From contig CM048572.1 of assembly GCA_026413225.1 (NCBI GenBank), positions 9,114,001-9,178,000 on the forward strand: a stretch of 64,000 nucleotides of DNA. Direction: 5' to 3'. The notes under the pieces are model-generated. The model saw only the letters and a list, made by a program, of their open reading frames with translations. It was not told the DNA's origin and did not search any database. Position 1 is the stretch's first letter, and each line of letters begins with the position of its first letter. Positions 48,801 to 61,300 of the stretch are shown here, one piece after another. The translations under genes and the position numbers were made by a program. The DNA comes from Otis tarda (Eukaryota > Chordata > Aves > Otidiformes > Otididae).

Positions 48801-51800
48801 CGTGTGGATACACTTAAGTCAGCCCTAGCTGCATGTGTGGTCATTTGTGTTCAGCACTGTCCTAATGAGTCACAAGCGTCTGTGTCTTGTGTCTGGAATG
48901 GGTTGAAATGCAGGAATAACGTCTTTGCACCCGTTCCAACAGACCAATTCTTTAGACTCTCCTGTTCTTTGCCCCTCTCTATTCCTGTGAGTTCATGGTA
49001 TTGTATTTTAAACATGGAAAGGCTTTGGAAGTATTTTATAAAGTTCTTCCAAGACAAGTCATGTTACAGACTAAAGCTTTGTACTGCATCTGCTTGTGTC
49101 CAACTGGCCACAATATGAAGTAAAAAGTGTGTACGATGCATGTAGAGGAAGCTCAGTTTTTGCCTTCCTTTTACTTAATCCCTCTGCGTTAGCAGAGCAG
49201 ATGATCCAGAGTAAGAATCTTGGATCCAGGCAAGGAAGCTAAGGTTCAATCGGGACACACCAAAGACCACGCAGGAAGACAGGTGACCAGAGAAGGTTAT
49301 AAACAATTATATTATGGCCAATACTCTGTAATAAGATGCCCCTGCTTCAGTCCAAAATTGAAGCTGTTGATCAGGCTTGGTGATGCTATGAATGACAAAA
49401 GATCTTTGTGTTATTCTACAATGTCTTTATGTAACATAATAGACGCTCTCTCTATTTCAATATAATAACCATTTACCACTGATTTTAAATAGGGCAGGTG
49501 TGGTTAAATTTGAGCCATTTTGTTTACAGCCAGGTGTAGGCAGGCTCATGTTTCTGCAGGTGCCCGTTTTGTCCATATCATGAGATATAAACCTCAGTGG
49601 TATGAGAGATATAATCAGACATAAAACTCTGAGATTCTAAACAAAATAGAATAGTTAAATTCTAAAATTTGAGTTCACCTTGCTGTGCGGACTTGGAGAA
49701 CCTAACTGAAAATGTGATTTACAATCCAGTAATTCAGGGAACCCTGTGGATTTCTTATCTCTGTTACAGCAATGAGGTTCCCCACATTCAGTTTGCTCAG
49801 GAGTTTGCAACAGTGATTGCTATTGCTTGTTATTTTTTAATTAATTTCCAATGTGGAGATGAAGGCATGTGTCCGTCCCTTCTTTTCTCACCTTTTTCAC
49901 ATATTAATACAAACTTGCTCCTTCCGACAGCATCTCCAGACCTCTCAACAACTCACATCTTAACTAGTTACCAAACTACTTGACTTGTTGTAATCTCTTT
50001 CAAGTCAGACCTCTCCAGGCACCATGTTCCTCCTGGTCCCCAAAGGCTCAATATGCAGACTTCTCCTGAGTGGAGCTGCCGAAGGATCTTGCAGTCGTGG
50101 GATTCTGCTATGTGCTCCAGGCAGGCACTTAACCCACAGCTTAGGCAAGGGGTCTACGTAGAGAACAGGGAGCTGCCTCTGCACGTCACATCTGAGTGGT
50201 TCACACACCAGCCGTAGTATGCTGTCATGTTTTGAGAACTTCAGACATATGTCATCATCAACATATGTGCAAGTGTTATGCCAAAAATTAAAGTCTGGGG
50301 CAAAAATATCAGTGGGGCACTTTAAATAAGCAAGCAAGACACAACTTTTCAAAACAACTAGTTCAAACAGAAAACTGGAATGTTATGAAAAATGTGAGAG
50401 TTGGTTAGATTTTATTGTAAGATAACATTTTAAAGGAATACTAAATTTAGGATCGAAAGATGTTCATACTTGAATATATTTAAATAATTACTCCGTAAAA
50501 TATTCATCCTACAATCTGTATTCTTGCTTTTCAGGTGTCTTAGCATCTAACAAATCTGTATTCCTGACCTTAAAAAGTATGTTTCTTGCCTGAAACAAAT
50601 CTAAACAATAATGTAAGGTGCCATAAAACTTGAAACTTCCTATGTCAAGTCAAGAGGAGATTCATTCAAGATAATTCCTTCCATATTGCAAGAGAATTTG
50701 GAGTTTTGTAGCTCACCTTGGTCCACAATTTTCACCTGAGAACTCTTACCTTTCCTCTCACTGGCCAAGTGTCCTCTCTTATGCTGTAGTGTGACAAGCA
50801 CATTTTAGGTGCAAACATATTTTGAGTAGTGTCCCAGCTCATTTCAGATTCAGTGCTCCGACAGTTTTGCTGGTGCCGTTGTTTGCGCACCACTTACGGA
50901 ACCATACTGAAAATTTGATCTCAAGTAAAACTAATCCAATTTAATTCATTTATCTGTCACTGGGAGAAAAGACACTAATGGAAAAGGTGTTCAATACTAG
51001 AACTGATGTCAGGAACAGTTTCCTGACCCATGGACAGGTTTTGAAGTTAGAACTTTCCCCTAGTCAACATTGAGAAAGAATAGACACTCTTCTAGGATTT
51101 TAATGAAAAATGGGTCATAACTTTGTGGTTTGGTTCTCACTAGGGCACCCAAAGTGACAGCTACACAATGGTGAAAAAATTCTGTCCCCTTTTCACCCAA
51201 CACATTGCAGTGATGGAGATTGTTGTCATGCATTTACATCAGAAGTACTTGGGGAGCTTTCACTCCCTCATTAGGTTATTTGGTACGAGCAGTAAGGCTC
51301 ATAAATAGGGCTAGAAGAACCCCTTCGAAAGAGGAATATCCACCTAAAATAGATCTATTTCAAAGGCAGTGGCCCAAGAGCAATTGCTATTTGGGGTCCT
51401 CAATATAATTCAAACCACACTGTCTCCCAGAAAAAGCTTTTAGTTAAGGGGCTATGATTTTAAGAAGGCTTTATACCGCATATGTGCACTGTGGATCATG
51501 GAACTAGGAAGCAGTAAAAGTTGAGTACAGCTAGTATACCAGGGACTGACAGCATTATGACTTTTATCAGTTGTGTGAGAAATAAGTCCAGTCTTAGTAA
51601 GACAGGTAAGCCAATATGACCATACTTCTACGCTACAGATTTATGGGACACAGTCCACCCTATAAAGCAATTGTTTAGAAACCAAGGGCTTGAAAACCCT
51701 TGTTCGGACGAGTAGTCCTTGTTCTCAGGTTCCACTGAACTTCCTTTGCTTTAGCCAGAGCAGACCCAAAAAAAAGCACCAGAGAAGTAAGCAAACTGTG

Positions 51801-54800
51801 AGAGACTCAGGCCAACAAACATGCAGTCTTTCATGTCCAAGGGTAGTCCAGCTTGCCTTGCAGAAGCATGTAAAACAAGAAGCCAAACATTATGAATTCA
51901 TCATCTGGAAGATACCTGGAGAGCAGAGCAGAACCTGGATCAGCTTATTCTTGGCTCTGCTGATGACATCTTCTATTGCTCATGCCTCAGTTCTCCCGCC
52001 TATATAACTGCATAGGTAAAGCTGTTTTGCAAAGCTGTTTTATAACTGTAAACAAAAAATATATAAATATCAAATGTTGTAATGAAAAGTTATTTTCCTG
52101 GGCTGTTTAGAATCAGTGGGAAATCCATATTGGACATTGCTCCTGGAATGCTACTGCAGTGGCACTTTTACAGCAAGAGTGCTTTCCTCCAAAAAATATA
52201 AAGGCTTGAAAGGATAAAGTAGATCAGGTTTAGTGGTTCAGGATCAGTCAGTTACTCAATGTTACTGCGGTTGAAGGAGGTGAAGGGAAGATGGGTGATT
52301 TCAGTAAGGTACCTACAGGGAGATGTGTGCCAGGATTCAAGCCTGGTGATTCATAAGCTGTTCATCAGTAGCTGTTAAATATCTGCTTTTTGCCAATGCT
52401 CACTGTTTCAGTCTGCCAAAGATACTGGATAAACAGTCACTGTAGAAAATTTATAGTTTCTCTGGGGAAAACAAAAGCTTTTTGTGGCATAATACAACAT
52501 CATAAATTAAAACTTTTTTTTTAAATTAAGAAGTTACATCATGTTTTGATGTAATGTGATGTGGCAGGTCATGCTTTTAATTTTAATAAGTTTAAAAAAG
52601 AGAGAGAGATTGAGATTTGAGAACATAAATATTGTTTCTGAACCTATAACATCTCTTATTGGAGGCTATCGAAGCAGGTTCACCTCTGCCATCTGAGTTC
52701 AAGTCTTATTTCAGAAAAACAATTTGAAATGACTTCTGGAGGTATCAGCATCAGTTAATGAACTGAATTTCCACTCCACAGACCCTCTAGGAAATTGCCA
52801 AACAGCATTAGCACTTCTATAGTATTTCTCATACTTAGGTATTGCTGTGCTTTTAAAAGCACTGTCATCTCCAGCTTACTTCTCCTGAAGCGTCCTGTAA
52901 CTTTCAAGTATCTTGAATTTTAAAAATTCCATTATGAGACACCCAGGACTGTATTTCAGTGGTGCTTACAGTAAGTGCCCACTGGTTTCAGGAGCCATTG
53001 CAGGGCTCCAAGAGCACCTCTGAATAGTTGGTTCTGAACCAGATGCATCTCACTTTGGAATTCTGATTGAAGCCCATCATGTTAGTAGTCACTTGAAGAT
53101 GCAGGGTTGGTTTTTTTTTTTTTAGTATTGTAAGGTTATGATAGAGAGCAGAATTCATGTATCTTTAAACTGATGTGAACTTTCAGCCTGTCTAAGGCTA
53201 GGCCTACAATTAGGTACAGAAAAGCCTTGTACCTTATGAACAGTACACCTCTTTTCTTTTCCAGAAAAATAAAAGAAGTAATTTGTTTTTATGCATGAGC
53301 TAGTGCAAAAGGGATATTAGCTTTAATTGTAACCTTTGGTCACCGCTATAAGAAATTTAAAGGATCAGGCAATTTTCAGGACTAGACAAAGGGGAAATAA
53401 TCACCTATTCAGCATTTCACCTCCTGAATTTTATTCATTTTTCTTTCAGCTCAGTCAGTGAAAGACGTGATCTGAACCCTCTGTTTATTTAGTCATATCT
53501 GACATGACATTACTAGATAGCCATTGCTCTGTTCTCACTTACTTGGTCTGATTTCACCAGATGTGACTCCTGGAGGGGGATTGCCCCGATCGCACATTGG
53601 CTTTGGCTGCGGAAGGATCCTGGAGCTCTCACTGCCTCCCTTGGCAGAAACTTGGCACTTTCTGGAGGAGTCTTGCATAAGCCTTGGGAGAATGAAATAG
53701 GAAGTGACTACTGTAACACAGCTGAGTAATGCGGTTCATTTCAAGCCGCTCAGACAACCACCTCACCCTCTGTTCAGCCCGAGGTAATTGGTTTGGGGCT
53801 GTTTAGGGCACTTGCCTTTCATTCTCCTTTCTGATTTCTCTTTTCAGTCCTCTTATTTATTTTCCTAATAGTTCATTTTCCCATTCTGATGCTCATTTTT
53901 ATATTTTTAATCATATTCAGAATGGAGGAAAAAAGGTGACCCATTGTCCTCATAAGTGACATCTAGTCTATGACTTGACTGACAGGAGGTACCATTAGAA
54001 TAAGCATCCCTTCTCTGACTGAGACTATCCATGTTAACATTTCTGTACTCTGGGCTATGTATTTGATCTTACATAGCTGTAAATTATGAGTGACTCCATC
54101 AAAGTCAGAGGCATTACTCCAGTGCTAACACAGTGTAGGTTAGCTCTGATTCAATGTTTCAGATGTCTCGCTAGGGCTCCTGTTGTATTGCTGACCACTT
54201 CTGTCATTTAGTCTTGTATGTGGTTAGAGTGAGCTGGCATCACCTGATAGGTGAGCTTCTCACAAGAATCATTGCCTTGAATTTCTTGAAGATCAGGTTC
54301 ACACTGGCATTTGAACTTGGCTCTGGAGAGAGAAGTGTGCTGTACATTACTATACTGTAAGTCATATCAGGGGGATATCAAAACACAGTGAGTTACAAAA
54401 CATCTGAAATAATTTTCTCTGTGTATATAGAGTATGTCTCCTTGGAGTAAAACTGAATCAGAGTTCACATGGAAGGTAATCTACTGGAGACAAAGTTCAA
54501 CATTATCAGCTGAAAACAACAGGCCTAGATTAAACACTACCAAAGTTAAACTGTAAGGAGGAAAAAAAATTTGCCTTCAATTCCACAATTTTACAGTCAT
54601 GCTGTATGACTGGTTTCTGTACTGGTAATTTTTTACATCAGAGAAAAGCTAGGAATGTGCTGGAGAAGGCTGAACTGTTAGAAGAGGGCTCTGTGGGAAG
54701 GGAGGAGGAATGTAGTTTTGATTCATGTGAGAAGGAATGTGCTCACTAGGAATAAAGTTTACGAAACTCATTTCAGGAGTTACAAAACCACAATGAGATC

Positions 54801-57800
54801 AAAACTTGCATGATGAACCTAACTATTGGAAAACAGCATAAGTAGCTGCAGAAATTGGTACGTAGGGAAAGTGGGCAGGGTCAAAGGTGGGGGAGTGCTT
54901 CAGTCTCTTTGTAAGTGATAGAAAACAGAAAAAAGGTTTTTAAGAACTTCGTACTTCGTATTCTCTTAGATAATGAGAACATAAAACGTCTGGTTCTCAT
55001 CTTTTTTACACTTATGTAAAATTAGGATCAACTCAACAAGTTAATGGAGTTACATAGGTTTAAATCTGGCATAAGTGAGATAAGAAACAGGCCCATCAGT
55101 TCATTAAGGACTTCATTAACTGTGGCTGGAATATCTTGCAGAGCCTGTGTTCCTGCAAATAAAAACACGCGTTTGAGGCCACAGGAAGGTATTCTGCATG
55201 CCTTAATGTGTATGTGTACAACTAGCTGCCTATTTTAAAGTCAAAAGCTAGAGGGCTCTGTGTAGTTGCATCTGGGAGTGGGCAAGTGTGTGTTTGTACA
55301 ATCACAGGACTTGTGCACTCAAGAAGACAGATGCACACGCAGGTGGGTCTGACCTATCATCACTAACAAACTGAGCACAGAAAAGTATGTGTAGCTCTGC
55401 ACGCGCACAAGACTTTCCCTATAATTAAACTTTGTCAGGACTTCTTGGCTTGCAAAATTATCCTGTTTATGTTTATCTCAGTTATATGTAAGTTAAATAT
55501 ATAATGCATACCACCATCCTGTGTTTTCTGTTGAGGGATATACTTATGGTCTTATGATGCTACTCAACCCACTCTATACCAATTTTACTCAAACATCAAA
55601 AGAAATATATATTAAAAATCCATCCACGGGAAGGATCTGAATAGCAAAGGAACAAGCAGCTCCCTCAAAAACTTTATTCCCCTTCATGACTGGTCAGCTC
55701 TGTCACTTCAACTTTACTGTCTGATCAAGTGGTAAATCATGTAAATATACCATGTGTGAGTGTCAAAGCAGTTTGGAAGAACAGAAATTTTTTAAGTTAT
55801 AGGTCAAGCAGCAATTTCCCAGAACAACTCCTAATGAAAGCAAAGATTTTCTTCCTTTTAAGCACACATCAGACCAATCTAATTTACTAGGGAGAAAATT
55901 CACTTTAGTGCAGAAGGACAATCCAGACGTATACGCTACTTACGTCCTTGTTAAGTGAAAATTGGGATAAGTGGTACTAAGTGAGTGCATAGATCTTAAG
56001 CTTGTCCTCCTCAATAGGGCGAATTTTACCCTTAATAAGAAGTGTAAGTAGAGCATCAGTGTTGTCTAGATTCTTCTGAGGACCATTAACATGCAGCTGA
56101 GTTTCACCATAAAGATGTAGCAGAAAATTTAAATTAATTGAGAGCTGTTTTACTAGTTACATAGTTCTCACTTATTGCTTTGCACTTGTAAACTGTGGAC
56201 TCTATTATGTCTGGTCCAAATTATACTGAAATAAAAGGTTTTGAATTAATTTCTATTATTCCTTCATGGGCTTTCCTTATGCATTTCTACTCAATTTCTG
56301 CTATTTGTTCTGCTGAAAATTTATCATATCACAAGAAAGTCCTGCAGATACTTAATTTAGTCTTCATGGGACTTGCTACATTTGTCCTTGAAAAGGTCTG
56401 CTTCAACAGACTAGAATGCAGAGGAAGGTGAATGAAGCTCAGATATGCATAATTGATACAGGTCCTCAAAACAAACTAGGTCTTCACAGCCACAGTTCCA
56501 GTAGTCAAGGAAGAACAAATGATGGCAACATTCAACCGGGGAAAGATTAAAAATATGTCTGAAGCAGCACCAGAGGACAGCTTGGATGGGTTTTTCAAAC
56601 TGTCCTTCCTTTGGACAGCACCACCAGACGTATAGAAGGCCCAATTCTCTGATTCCTAAGGTATGTTATATATCTAGTACTCAGACTGGTGTAACTCTCT
56701 TGAAATGAATTGAATTTCAGAGATACAGCTCTGCAATGGAGAAAGTGCCAGAAAATATGTAACATCAGACATAGGTTGCCACACCTCCATCCTGGAAAGG
56801 AGAGATAAAAAGCCTTCAAAGGTGGTTGCAGTGCAATTCCAACAAACCTTGTCAAAACTGTGGACTGACTCTGCTACTCTCAACTTGGTTGCATTTCTGG
56901 TTGGTTCCTAGAGATGGTCACTCTCACTATTTCATTGCCAGTCTCCATACCTCAGAGGGATAAGAAAGGAAAATACTCTAAGTATCCTGAGCAGTCTCTT
57001 CAGAGAATTTCATTAGATGTTCACAGGTAGGTGGCTTGAATTGCTAGTAAAGCTTGGAAGACTCCCTTTTCCTGTTTTATTAACTGGTTTTTTTTTTTTT
57101 TTCTCTAGCTCGACCCAAAATCAATCTTATCTCCGGTTCAAAAAGCCTCATTGTCCCAGGGAAATGTAAATGACACCTCTGTGTGAGAGTTAGTGATTTT
57201 GGAACATGGTCTTAATGTCGTTTGGTTGCTTTGTACATCAGAAGAACGTTCCCTGACACAGACATTGGTTTACCTTAGCTGGAGTGACTCATCATTTTCC
57301 CACAATTAAATTTTTGAGCTCTAATGCAAAGCAGACTTATCTGCTTTGACAGGACAGTACAGAATAAACAGAAAAGACTAAATTTGTATTGGCAGCTACC
57401 ACTGCGCTGCAGTTATGAGTAATACAGCATAACTAGAAAGGACACCAAGAAATCAAAATAGATTCTAGTTGCTGGAGAACCAAAAAAAGAAGAAATATCT
57501 GTTGATCCCCAGTAACTGACTGGTATTGTATCAAAACAGTGGACGGGAACAGCAGGAATAAATGTTTCTGGTCTTTCTCTCCATCTGTATTTTTTCTCCT
57601 TTAATTTACTTTTTTTTCTTTTCTTTTTGTTTTTAATTAAAAATGATACGTCACTGTGAGTAATTTCTATGTGTACTGTGTAAAGTTAGGAGAAAAAAAA
57701 ACCCTGCAATGTGGACCACCGTTCAAACATACCAATTTCCTCAAGCGTACAACCTGTCTCACTCAGATCCCACTTCCCAGAGTCTCCCATCTGCACAAAA

Positions 57801-58107
57801 TCTCAGTTTCCCACTAGCGAAGCAGGATGCTCAGATGCTGCTGGTGTGTGACCCACATGCTACACCATGCAATACCAATAGAGAAGCTGCACACTCCAGT
57901 GGGTCCAGGACACCTCCCTGGAAACCATCTATCCCTACATTGGTTTAAAATAAAATTTAGTTTGTTCTGGCTACAACCTGAGGACAATTACATGGTGTCA
58001 CAGATGCTTTCTTGCCATGGGGACATCTGTCACACCTGGAAATGCTAGCAGAGGTGTGGTAAGAGGAAGGAATTAAATTTTTACCCAAAAAACTGATTGA
58101 ATCTTAC
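42881..58107. other. Noncoding stretch, no gene recognised
   Basis: Single-copy-looking sequence with short accidental frames only. A 115-codon minus frame at 50005-50352 shows no domain. No tRNA, snRNA or pseudogene of a known gene was recognised. Confidence 0.7.
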
Positions 58108-58355
58108 CTTGGATACTTAGTTGAGGAAAGGAAATTATTCATGAACTCACAGTCTTCAAAAAAAGTATTTAACTGAGACCTGAATTCAGATGGGTTTAGT
58201 TCCACCAAGCCTGTGGGCCCAGTGTTTCTCACTGGCTGGATGGCAGTCAACCAGCCAAGCAGAAACACTGCGATGAGGACATACATGGAATTCTGGATTA
58301 TACTCATATCACATTGCTCCAAATTTACATGTGCAATTACTACGTCAGCAGACAC
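58108..58355 (-). CDS. Candidate first coding exon of an unrecognised secreted protein
   Basis: Open frame of 82-83 residues from Met at 58355 to a strong donor (CCAAG|GTAAGAT, exon end at 58108). Internal Met 17 (58307, G at -3) and Met 24 precede the hydrophobic stretch MYVLIAVFLLGWLTAIQPV, shaped like a signal peptide. Then come about 40 polar residues with one cysteine (FFEDCEF) and the end STKYPR. If spliced the frame is phase 2. Upstream on the same strand are TGACGTA (58347-58341, CRE-like) and CACGTG (58402-58397). I do not recognise the family and found no following exon with confidence. The frame is short enough to arise by chance. Confidence 0.25.
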
Positions 58356-61300
58356 AGAACAATAAACAGCATGTAGAAACGAACAGAATTTGTTGGCACG
58401 TGCTTAAGCAAATTAGGACATGATTACATACAGTTAAAAATTTGGATTCTAAACCTTTGTACACTTCTGTTGTGATATTTTGTAATTGCTAATTGCAACA
58501 ATATCTGTGCAGGGTATGTAATTCAACATGACAAGTGTTTTTAGCAGCAGGTGAATAAGATCAGTTATTGAAACAGCAAAATTATTGCCAACATTGAGAA
58601 AATTAGGTAAAAATGCAAGGTCCAAAGAGCCTCATTCATATCAGATATAACACAAGCCGAAGTAAACACAGAAAATTGTTAACTTTACATGTCAATAAAT
58701 AATTTAAATAGTTTATAAGAGAACAGAATGGCTTGGCATGGTTTTGACTCTTCAGCATCATAAACAGCAGTAATGCCGTACAGCTCTGCTCATATATTTC
58801 TATTTTGGACTACTCACCTATTGTATTCTATGTTTAAATTGGAAAGCCTTGAACATTCATATACCAGACACAAACTTCTCACTTTAAAAGCTCATTACCC
58901 ACTGCATAAGAAAGTGATATTGTGCTGTTACAAAAAAAGAGCACGTGAAATCTGATTTCTCTACTGGATTACATCTAGTCTAACTTTTGGTCCTTAAGCA
59001 ACACTTGCCATCCTTTCTTCAAAACTCATCTTACACTCTCCATCATAGAAGAAAAGTGATGTCTGGAGAAAGTGCTAAGCAACTTCAGTTGCACTGTGCG
59101 AATGCAAGTTTTAACCTTCATGTCTGCACTGGAAGCCTTGGGAAGTCGGTGGGATAGCTGTTCCGTGAACAAGACAAGATATGCCAATAATGTCCAGTGC
59201 CATCAGCATGCAAAGAACAGTTCTCTAGAGAAAGATGAATGGATGTGGCTCTGTGCCAGTGTGTTTTTGGACTGCCATGAAGAGGTCTTCACTTTTAATT
59301 AATTTTTAAGTACAAAGCATCAAGGACATGATATCCTCAATGAGAAGTACAGAACCACCTTCCATTTCATTTGTCTTCCAACATGAAACAATGATTGCTG
59401 AATGTAATGCAAGAGCACCTCTGTGTGTTTGCATGTGTTTGCATGTAATACAACATAAAAGGATCTATGTGTGAACAGGTCAGCACATGTCCTACAGGAA
59501 CTCAGGTTTGAGGTTTGTGTCACAGATCACCGGAAAGTGATCAGACAATTTTAGGCTTTCATAGGTCACATACATTCTGGACCCAAGTCTACGATCAAAA
59601 CGCTGAGCAATGCAGACTCTCATCTTAGACGGCAAGATCTGCTTTTCCTTGAGGCAACTTTACTATTAAAAGTAAGGGTGTAATAAAGCATAAGCAAAGA
59701 GGATTAATGTAAGTGGTCTCTCTCTCTTACCTAAGTTTTACATAATGCTGGATACTTAAGACCTATTATCCTTTAGCCCTCCAAGGCAGTGACTGTGTCA
59801 GTTTGCTCCTCATAAATAAATCCCTGATAAACTGACCATCGCCTTAGAACAGAAGGAGTTTTTAACAGATTATAGCCCTTTTGATCTGTTTGCCCCTGTC
59901 ATGCTGAAACACCTGTATAATTTTGGCTGGAGTCTGGAAGGAGTATTTCGCAGCTCATAGCTCATATGTTGTCTCTTAACCCCCTGCCCTGTTTACCAGA
60001 GGTAGTTTTATCTGGATTTTTTTTGGTGTTGACTCCCTGCTTATTTCCAGGCAATCAGTTAATAAATAAAACTCCCATATACATATGTATGTACGTGCAC
60101 AGTAAGTATAGTCACGCGGTAAACATTCATGCCCAAAGTCAGTCATGTGCAGCACTCATAAATAAATGCCAGAGTCCCATGTCCTTCACACTTTTGTTTT
60201 CACTTTAAGATTCTTTCTTAATAAGGAATAATGAACATCAAGACCCAGTTATTCAGTAAACCAAAGCTTATAAGCAATTAAATTAAATTAAATTAGCACA
60301 GCCAAGCAAACAAAGAGTAATCATTCAAGTCCTCTATTTAGGCTGCAGCCATAATGATAGACTGAAAAATAACAATACATTCCAGTAAAGACAATTAGTA
60401 TTAATTTTTTTTTTTTTAACTCTTAAACACTAAGTAAATACTAATTTTTGTGACAAAAGATTCCTTTTAAATAGTCTTTCCCTCTCACTTCAAAATGTGA
60501 CAAATCCCAGTCAGAATTGGTCTTTTATAAGCTTCATGTTTCTGGAGTATATTCAGCATTATCTTCTCCATACAGTTTTTGCTTATAACCTCCTGGGACT
60601 CTCCACCACTTTCCTTGAATGTACTGAAACAAGGGTTGGCCAGTCCAGAACAGTAAAGGATGAAGGCATTAGAGAATAGTCTTGGGTCAAGAGTTATTAT
60701 TGCTAGAGGCCTCCAAAATCTAGTTATGGGTTTCAGCAAACCCTGTGGGCTCTTATGATAATGCTTTTCTACAGTATTATTGTTATATGGCATTAAATCA
60801 GTCAGATTCATGAGCAACAAGAGGTCAATGTCTGATTGAAATTCATAAGGTCAAAAAGGAAACTAAAAATCAATTTATAAGATATGAAGATTTAGGTTCA
60901 AACTATATCCATGAGCAATAAAATTTCACATCCATAAATGTAAGAAATCAGTTATTAAACTTGAGGGGGGGAGGAAGACTTATTAAGTTTTACACACACA
61001 TAAGGCAGCTAACACATAATTTTATCAGACATTACTGAAATCCTATGTGTAATATAAGAGATGATGGGCTAAAATGCTAAATGGTTTAGCACTAAATTAT
61101 TAAGTGATGTATCCCTAAGGTATTAAAAAGATAAGAAATGCAGAGCAGGTGTCTCTCCCACCAACTCTTGATCACTAGTTTAAGTGCATATTGATAACAA
61201 ATGCACTTTAGAGGCAAAATAGTATTAGTAATATTTTTGCTGTATGAAAGCCTCATGTCAGAATGACTAAAAGCTTCTACCTGACAAAGAAGTGTTCATA

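Noticed and set aside
50005..50352. 115-codon minus-strand open frame
   Set aside because: No recognisable domain, signal peptide or transposon similarity; length is compatible with chance.
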